Positions 53,301-62,300 of a DNA stretch of 64,000 nt are shown here, one piece after another. The notes beneath the pieces are model-generated. The model ran no database searches and was not told the origin of the DNA. It saw nothing but the letters and a program-made list of their open reading frames with translations. This DNA is from Apostichopus japonicus. Its lineage: Eukaryota; Echinodermata; Holothuroidea; Aspidochirotida; Stichopodidae. The position numbers and the translations under genes are program-made. Position 1 is the stretch's first letter. Each line of letters opens with the position of its first letter. The stretch lies in contig NC_092569.1 in NCBI RefSeq assembly GCF_037975245.1, positions 3,113,001 to 3,177,000 on the forward strand, written 5' to 3'.

Positions 53301-56300
53301 GTGGATGGTGAAAACTTAGAGAAAGACAAAGAAAATCAATCAATCAATCAATCATGGAAAGGAAGAAGATATCTCCGAAAAGTCAAGTAGAATTTTATCT
53401 TAACTTTCAGGCCAGAATTTGTGAAAAACCTTACAAAATAAAACTTTCAAACCGTCTTCTACTGTACTAATTTAAAGCCAAAGGCGTTATTCACCTCATC
53501 GGAAAGTTAAAAGGGAGCCCACCGATGTACATCTTGGTGAAAGGAGCCAGCGTGAGCCCGTCGGACGACACCGCCGTAGCCGCACTGGCGACCTTGAGGC
53601 CGTTGACGTACAGGGAACCTAAAGAATAACGACGAAAGTATGAGTTGTAAAATGAGTTTATTCTACTAAATTTGTCACAATCTGGTGGCACCTTAGTGGC
53701 ATCCCCGTCGACAGTTCAAGGGAGAGTAAACAAACGTAAAAAAGCCATACCTGTGTTACTGACAGTAGCGTATTAAAGTGTGTCGCACATTAACATAAGT
53801 TTCGGTCAGTACTTTGTATGCTCACAAATTATAAGGAATATGATCAAACAGAATAAGCTGCAAGTGTCTCGTTTTCAGACGCAGTAGTAAAATTAATATT
53901 GATTTTTTTTGTTTATTCATTCCACTTGAAAAAATATTGAGACAAAATTTTTGTTGAAACTTCTGTAGTGAACATGTCTAGACCAGGGGTGGTCTGTGGG
54001 TCACGATGTTATCTTAAAAGCTACAGTGAAATTTGGTATCCAAATCTGTGGGCCTATAACGATGAACCTACTACCCTTGACAAAAGGAGCAAATTTAATT
54101 AGGTTATAAGAGAACTATAAGATCAGAAAGCTCTATCTGCACATAACCTACATAACCTACATAACCTACATAACCTACCACAACCTGGCCTCTTATTCAA
54201 ACTATCGTTTCAAGTTTTCCTTTTACTCACTAAGTGGAATCACTGTTTCAGCTTCTCTACGGTTACTCGGACGTTAAAGTGTTTAGCGGGTGGCATTAAA
54301 TACGGTTTTTAAACCATGTAGGCTGAAGAAAATTCGTCCACACGCCACATGTGGTCACACCTTGGGTCCATCTTTTGATCTAGACTAACTCTGGTACAAA
54401 GATCATTATATCTTTCTTTCCTTTTATTTTCTTAATTATTTTGGACATTGAACGATTTCTTCAGATTATTAAAAGACAAATTAGCCATTTCAAGTATGGA
54501 ATGACAAAGCGCTTCTCGGTGCAAAAGTCAAATCAAAGACCAACATCATTTCACTGATAACGAGACTTACTTTCATTTTTGACAATGTTTAGAGATATAG
54601 AATGCCACATGTTATCGTTGATCTTGTCCTCAGATTCGCCGACCCCTACCCCTTCACCGAGGTCAAGCTTGCTGACCACTCGACCGTCCTTCAGTTCCAC
54701 GGAGACAAAGTCAGCCTGAAGGAGAAATGATGAGAGAATGGAATACTGAGTGTGGAGAACACAGACTGAGATAAGGACTAAATTAGGACATTGGTATAAA
54801 ACAGTCCCCATCATAACAACCTCTTATTGTTTTTTACTTTTTTTGCTGGTATTTTAGGATTATTTTTATTAGGTTTTTATTTGTTTTCACTGTATTTATT
54901 TCCTTTTCTTCAATTTTTTGTTTTTGTTTTTTGTGAAGCGCTTTGATACTTTTTGTGATTTAGCGCTATATAAACGACGTTTTTATTTTAAATTTATTAT
55001 CAGCCGACTGACTGTTTTAAAAGACAACTTAAGACTTACCTTTTGCAATTTACATTTCGATAATTCAATTTTGTTCGTTGTATATTTGTATTTTTTTTTT
55101 TTTTTTCAATCTTCTTCTTTAGGTTTTAAAGTGCCTAAAGCAGATTATTTCTTTATAAATTTTAGTCATTAGTATTATTATTATTATTGATAAGACAAAG
55201 AAATTGTTGGTGTTATTCATGAAAAAATACATAGAATCTACATATACTGGAAAACACTTATTTACATTTTTTTTTCTTTTCAATCTTCTTCTTTGGTTTG
55301 TAAACTGTCTAGAGCAGATTATTTTTATATAAATTTAGTCAATATAATAATTATTATTGTTGATAAGACATAAAGAAATCGTTGGTGTTCTTCATGAAAC
55401 ATATATAGAATCTACACATGCTGGAAGGCCCCTTATTTACAATCACACCAATCCTCACATGCCAAATGGGGAAAGTTGAATATGTCAGCTGATTTCAGTC
55501 TTTGCTTTAGGATCTGGGAAAACTTTTCCAGATGGGAAACCATGAGTTTGGTAAATGGATGGAAAAACCCAGCATATAGCACTTGTTACCACCTAGCCGG
55601 ACAGACTTTTAGACCAGTGACTGGTGCAGCTGCTAGATTTCACATGTATCAAATACTAACTCTTATCCACTTAATAGTCAAAACATTGTCTTAATGTCGC
55701 AACCACTTTTTTCCATGCACATATTTTTACAGCCTGTTTCTTTAAGAATTTGTTGTATCAATGTTTTTCAAATTTATGACATTAAAAAAATTTCACAGTC
55801 CATTATCAATACTTGAACAGGCAAGATTATTAACAGATCATTTTTAAAAAAAAATTGAAAAAAAAATGGCCATATGTAATGTAAAAATATTTAAGTGGAA
55901 TATTTATCAAAATGGAAGATATGTGATGAGCTCTGTCAGTTGTTAAACTTAAAATAAAAATAAAAATAATTTTTTTGTAATGTTAAACTCCACTCACTTG
56001 ATCTGCTGAACTCATGAAAAAGAGCAATGCATCCTGGCTGAGTGTCCGCACACCAAAGGCGATGTAGATGAAATTGGCTAAGAAAGAAGATGGCGCCCGT
56101 ACCATGGAGTAGCCACTGCCATCAAATCCGTACCCTCTCTCTTCCTGTAATATCTTTGGGCTGGAGATTGGGAGACAGCAGAGGTGTAGCAGCGTTATAC
56201 GAGAGGATAATAATGTTGAATACTTCGTTATCGAAGATGAGAATATACCTTCACTGAAGTGTCAATTCTCTCAAAGTCCAATGCCAAGGCTGGGGGGTGA

Positions 56301-59300
56301 ACACGGGGCCACCATCGCCCACCCCCCCGTTTATTATATATATCCAAATTGGTATTAATCTAATATACTTTCTTAATCGATCACTTTAATTTTCACAATT
56401 ATGGTCGCTATTTAAGAAATAGCTATTGTTTATTTACGAAAATGGAAAAAGTAAAATTGTACATTGAATTCAAAGTTTGAATAAAAGATGGCAAAATAAA
56501 CCCCCCAACCCCCCCCCCCCTAAATTTACAACTTAACAACTTACCACAGCTCATGGAAATATTGATTTGCAGGTCTGCCAATTATCTTTGGTCATGACCT
56601 ACCTTAGGGTATTTGTTAAGGGAAGCCTCGCAAATCTAACCGCCATGTCCGGGCCGGTGGATTTTTCCGCGGCTATAATGAGCACAGCCACAAGCAGATA
56701 ATGAGTCACACTTGAGTGCACACTCTCTCCAAACCATCCTCCACGCTATACAGTTACATTCACAGCCGCGGTCAAGTTTTTACTAAGCCGATTTGAACAC
56801 AATAGTGAGTTGAACAAAACATCATAGCTAAGTCTCAAGGAAATCAAACGTTTCGAAAAGATAGTGTGTTTATACACGGTGTTTTATCCTACCGCAGAAG
56901 CAAAACTTCTGTGAAAAATAAGCAAGGAAATGTGAATTTACACTGCAGGAATCTAAAATGCTATCATTTTTATTTTCCTAGTCGGCGAAGTAGGACCAAA
57001 ACTTTCGTTGCCTTTTTGCAAGGACAAGTTTCCTGAATTTTTAAGATTTAAAAATCTAAAAAACTGAAATCACAATCTCCCTTCTTGTGCACATAAGCGT
57101 GAACCAGAGCCTAACATACGGGAAGACTTTAGAATAATCCTACTAAGTTGTATAGAACAGGACCGAAACTACCTAGCTAGGTGAAAAAAAAATCGGTTGA
57201 CTGTAGGGAATTGTTTCGCACTCCAGCGAAGCTGTACTTTTTTTTAGCCAGCTAGATCGTAGACATGAGGATTGAACAAATGACGATATTTTCTTGTGAA
57301 AGAAATTTGAAATAAATTTGGAAAAAATGCGATTATCCTTTCTCCGTTTAAAGTGTAAATGTTATTCTAGCATTCCATGGTTAAGAAAGTTGAAAGAAAT
57401 AAAGTTTATCAACTTCATTAACTGACTTTTGAACTTCGTAAAAAACCCGTCCTTTACAACTCTCAAAATCAGTAGAGAAATTAGCAATTGTGTACGAACA
57501 GTAAGTTGGTACACCTTTCAAATTTTACGAGAGGTCGAGCAAAATACTTTCGAAAAATTCACCCGAAACTGGCATATCGTGCTAAATGCAACTAATGTCA
57601 TGTAGACAAAGCTCTAGTACACCCATTTATGAATAAACCATACGACCACATCTGGCGGGGAAAAAAGAAAGTATTTTCTAGAATTTCCACCAAAAAAAAA
57701 GGAAAAATTAATATCCTACCATAGTTAAGTGTATAGGAAATAGCCTAACCACTTTGCCGGTTACGGATCTCACGTAACAACAAAAACACAACTAATTGTA
57801 TTTTGCGAAGTTGACGTTTTCTACAAGGTCATGAAAACAATATTTAGCATTCAGTTAATCATGCCAAGTGGCATAAAACATGGGATTAAAAGGTTTACTT
57901 TCATAAAGATAGCCATACTGTAGCTATTGGGGCCTTGATATCGTGCTATGTCTGGTATAGACTCGTGTATCATGGGGAATACAATGTTTTGTTCATGCGG
58001 AGGAGTCGGTTGGCTTGAGGTGTGTTTTACTTACTTTAATGTTACAGGGATATATACTTTTCTTGAACGTCTAAGATAATAATTCGCATAAATTTACCGA
58101 TCCTTTACTGACTTACCTAATTAATTCTAGAGTGGAGCCAAAATAGTTTACTCCATGAAAAGTTTTTTGGAAACGTGCCAAAAATGTTAACAAACAGGTG
58201 TTAGACATGGGGGTAGTTTTTAGTGTGTTCGCGAACACACTAAAAACAACAAGGAAAATTATCGTATAATTATCGAAATATCACGATAATCTTTGAACTA
58301 TTTATCGTGACGTTAAAATGCAAATATCGCCCAACCCTAGTGGGTGGGTGTATTACCATTACGTTTCTGGAAAATGTTGTCGAGTACTCAGCTACGTAGC
58401 CTACACATGTCATTATCATACCGGGGTTAAGCTACACAGCAGCTTGAAGGTTCTCTGCTTGAAACAATGCAATACAATGTGGAGAAATAAACTGAAACTG
58501 TACCGCAAATTAGTTCAATAAAATTTTCACCGAATAGTAACTTATATCTCTAACCACATGGCAGCCTAACACACTACGTCAATGGGAAAATCAAGCATAA
58601 ACCATCTGTTTATTCGTTGAATTTGTGTCGCAGTTAGCTTCAGAGATCAACGTTACGGTCGATGTTCTCTCTTTAACATACATATGTGGCATAGCTTAAC
58701 TATTGTTTTGATTAAATTCTGGTTTTTCAATATGGGTTTTCTGAAGTTCTTGGGGGCATATATTTAATGCAATGGCTGATTTAGTTTTTAATTCATACTT
58801 ACGTACCACTCGTTGAACAAGGCTCATAATGTATAGGCCCAGGTAAAGGCTGCTTTTATCGAACTTTCGAGTAGCGGAGTTTCACAATTGTTCATAAGAG
58901 ACCCAAAATTTTATTTGTGAGGTTTGATAACGTGGAAGATTTGCAAGAATTATATAAAGTACTGAATCTCGGACATTTGTTAGTGGCGGATTTTAGTGTA
59001 TAAGTCACTTTGCAACATAAACTACCGCTCTATTGACTGTCAAAACCGCAAAAGTTAATCCGGCCAAGTTTGCTCATTGTTTGTGAAGAATAACCAGCCT
59101 TGTGTTGTCAGGATGCTGTGCTCATTACTCCGGCTGGCAACCAGCGTGTGTGCATTCAACCATGGGACCAATATGCACATGCATAATGAGCAAGGGGTGC
59201 GAGATTTCCGCCGGCCCGGAACCGGCGGTTAGATTTGCGAGGCTTCCCTAAGTACATTGGATATAAGGAAGAGATGCTCAACTTTTAAGCATTTCAATTT

Positions 59301-62300
59301 TGTCTAAATATAACGACAGATATAGTTGTCTGCATTTATAATTACAAAATATAAACTTGAATAATGTCACACAAAATGCTTCCTACAATTTTGTCTCCCT
59401 AATGTACACTAAAACCGATGATATTTTATTTCGGGTAATCTTCGTTTAAACGCACACCTTCAAACTCTCTTTGCGAGGGGATTCTTATCGATACATCGAG
59501 ATGTAGGAAATGCTAAGATTACATCATCTCTGTTGCGGGTTATTACCTAGAGGCGCAGGCTTGGCAATCTCCTTCGATCGACTCAAAGTTCCATAACCCT
59601 ACCGAGACGTCGTCAAAGATGACCTCCCCCATACAGCCTTCAAAGTTCTGAGTGTTGACCACTTTCAGCTGAAAAAATGACAAGTGCATACAAGTCAAAC
59701 AAACTACAACAAGAAAATGGAACAAAACACAAACAAACAAACAAAATAAACAAAGAAAGAAAGAAAATGGAACAAAACAAAAACAAAACAAACAAACAAA
59801 ATAAACAAACAAACAAAATAAACAAAGAAAGAAAATGGAACAAAACACAAACAAAACAAAAACAAAACAAACAAACAAAATAAACAAACAAACAAAGAAA
59901 GAAAGAAAATGGAACAAAACACAAACAAAACAAACAAAATAAACAAACAAACAAAATAAACAAAGAAAGAAAGAAAGAAAATGGAACAAAACAAAAACAA
60001 AACAAACAAACAAAATAAACAAACAAACAAAGAAAGAAAGAAAATGGAACAAAACACAAACAAAACAAACAAACAAAATAAACAAACAAACAAAATAAAC
60101 AAAGAGAGAAAGAAAATGGAACAAAACACAAACAAAACACAAACAAAACAAACAAACAAAATAAACAAACAAACAAACAAAATAAACAAAGAAAGAAAGA
60201 GACAACTAGAGAAGTCACACTTAAGAGTTTGACAACAAAAATAAACTTGAAATTGATTTCAGAGAGAAACCATGTGATTTTCTTGAAATATATAAAGTTT
60301 ACACTATTAATCTAATGGAAGCGAGTAATCAACCACCTACAGTCCAATCAGTTTAAATCATGAACTTCGGCAGTTATTTGACCTTCTACTAAAACATCTC
60401 AAAATTAATTATGTGTCTAACGTAATCCTTGAAGCCCCGTGATGAAATCGCATCTCAAGAGTTACGCAATGTTTGTTGACGTTCTTCTTTTGTTTTTCAC
60501 TCAGGGAAAACATGTTTTTCATTTCTTCTAATTTGCATGAGTTTGTCTTTTTTTTCTCTTTTCTGGTTTCGACACGAGTGGCTTCGTCGTCTCCCGCCTT
60601 CAACTTTAGGGCTACTTCTAGAAACATGTGAAGGGAACAACGATTCGTTCGACCCATATGTAACTTTTTCATCTTGGCAAATTATCAATTCATGATGAGG
60701 TAATCAGAAGAGCAGGCGGTCACTAATTTATTCGCAAAATGTCTGACTATTTTAATTATTTTGTTTCCTCTTAGACAATTCTCAGACTCATTTTTAAATT
60801 GGAAGCTTATAATATTTTATAACCAGAAATTACCCTGACTGGGCAATGCTGCATTTTACACTGTTAGATAAACATTAAGAATTACACACCATTAAAGCAA
60901 ACTTTACACTGCAGTATATTATCAATTTTATCCCCTTTTGGACGGTCAACTTTGACTCTTAATGCCAAGAATTTACCTCATGACTTGAAGGCACTCCACC
61001 GATGAACATCAGAGAATGCTCGTTGATGTCAAGAATGGTCCTTCCCACTGGTGCAGAACCACTCACAGGCGGTGCGTTCTTAGGATTCTCAACGTCCTCG
61101 ACTAGAAGGTATCCCGTCTGGCTGACTCTAGTAAACGTATGAAGAAATAAAGATTTATAGATTCCGAAATATTCACAATTTATGGAACTTATGAAGGTAA
61201 AAGAACCAATAGTGTTTGTAGCTGTCTAACCTTGTAAGCTCCGATGATCTTGAAAGAAGAGAACGAAAAAATATTGAGCCAAATTAAATGACTTGACTCT
61301 AAATGTTCAGTCTTTCACTTAAGATTGCGAGGGACTTACCGGGTCACTTCGATTCTGTACCATTTATCGAGATCCATGATGACGGGGGATGACACCACAC
61401 CGATACCGGAACCTACATTCCATTTATATATCACCTGGTAGTCTATTGTCTCAACTGATAGGAAATCCTGAGTGGAAGAGAGAAAGATATTCATTGATAC
61501 ATCCAAGAAGCAGAGGTACTATGTTTGATATGAGGTAGAGGTGGCTCTAGGACCAAAGGGGCACGGTATGAGGTCGACACATGGCTATAGAATCAAGGGG
61601 CACGATATGAGGTAGACAAATGGCTATAGAGTCAAGGGGTACAATATATGGTAGACACATTGCTCTAAAATCAAGGGGCATGATGTGAGGTAGACACTTG
61701 GCACTAAAATCAAGGGGCAAGATATGAGGTAGACACATGGCTCTAAAATCAAGGGGCACTATATGAGGTACACATATGGCTATAGAGTCAAGGGGCACAA
61801 TAGGTGGTAGACACATTGCTCTAAAATCAAGGGCATTATGTGAGGTAGACACTTGGCACTTAAATCCAGGGGCAGGATATGATGTAGACACATTGCTCTA
61901 GAATCAAGGGGCACAATATGTGATAGACACATGGCTCTATAATCAAGGGGCATGATGTGAGGTAGATACTTGGCATTAAAATCAAGAGGCACGATAGGGG
62001 GAGGTAGATACATGGCTCTATTATCAAGGGGCAGGATATGTGGTAGACACATGGTTCTAGAATCAAGGAGCACGATATGACACAGACATATTGCTCTAGA
62101 ATCAAGGGGCATGATACGTGGTTGACACATGGCTCTAGAATCAAAGGGGCACGATATGAGGTAGACACATGGCTTTAGAATCAAGGGGCACGATATGAGG
62201 TAGACACATGACTCTAGAATCAAGAGGGCAGATATAAAAATCACTAGGCAGCACTAGATGAACCGTCTACAAACTACCGTGCTGAAGGAGATTAAGTTTT

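Larger units (their letters stand above)
54716..55997 (-). other. Laminin intron 6
   Basis: Contains a LINE-like tail (54,930..55,000) and a tandem duplication (55,081..55,425); the rest is AT-rich. Confidence 0.8.
56161..59546 (-). other. Laminin intron 5
   Basis: Mostly occupied by a 2.6-kb inverted-repeat element (56,619..59,249) with another transposon nested in it. A C-run lies near 56,507..56,520. Confidence 0.85.

Noticed and set aside
59543-60205. 220-codon minus-strand open frame rich in Phe, Leu, Cys and Val
   Set aside because: It is a low-complexity TTTG/TTTC tract running into laminin exon 5; only the last 40 or so codons are real coding sequence, behind a clear acceptor.
61547-62244. 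154-codon and 114-codon minus-strand frames (periodic Cys-Leu-Pro-His)
   Set aside because: Product of the 39-bp minisatellite inside an intron.
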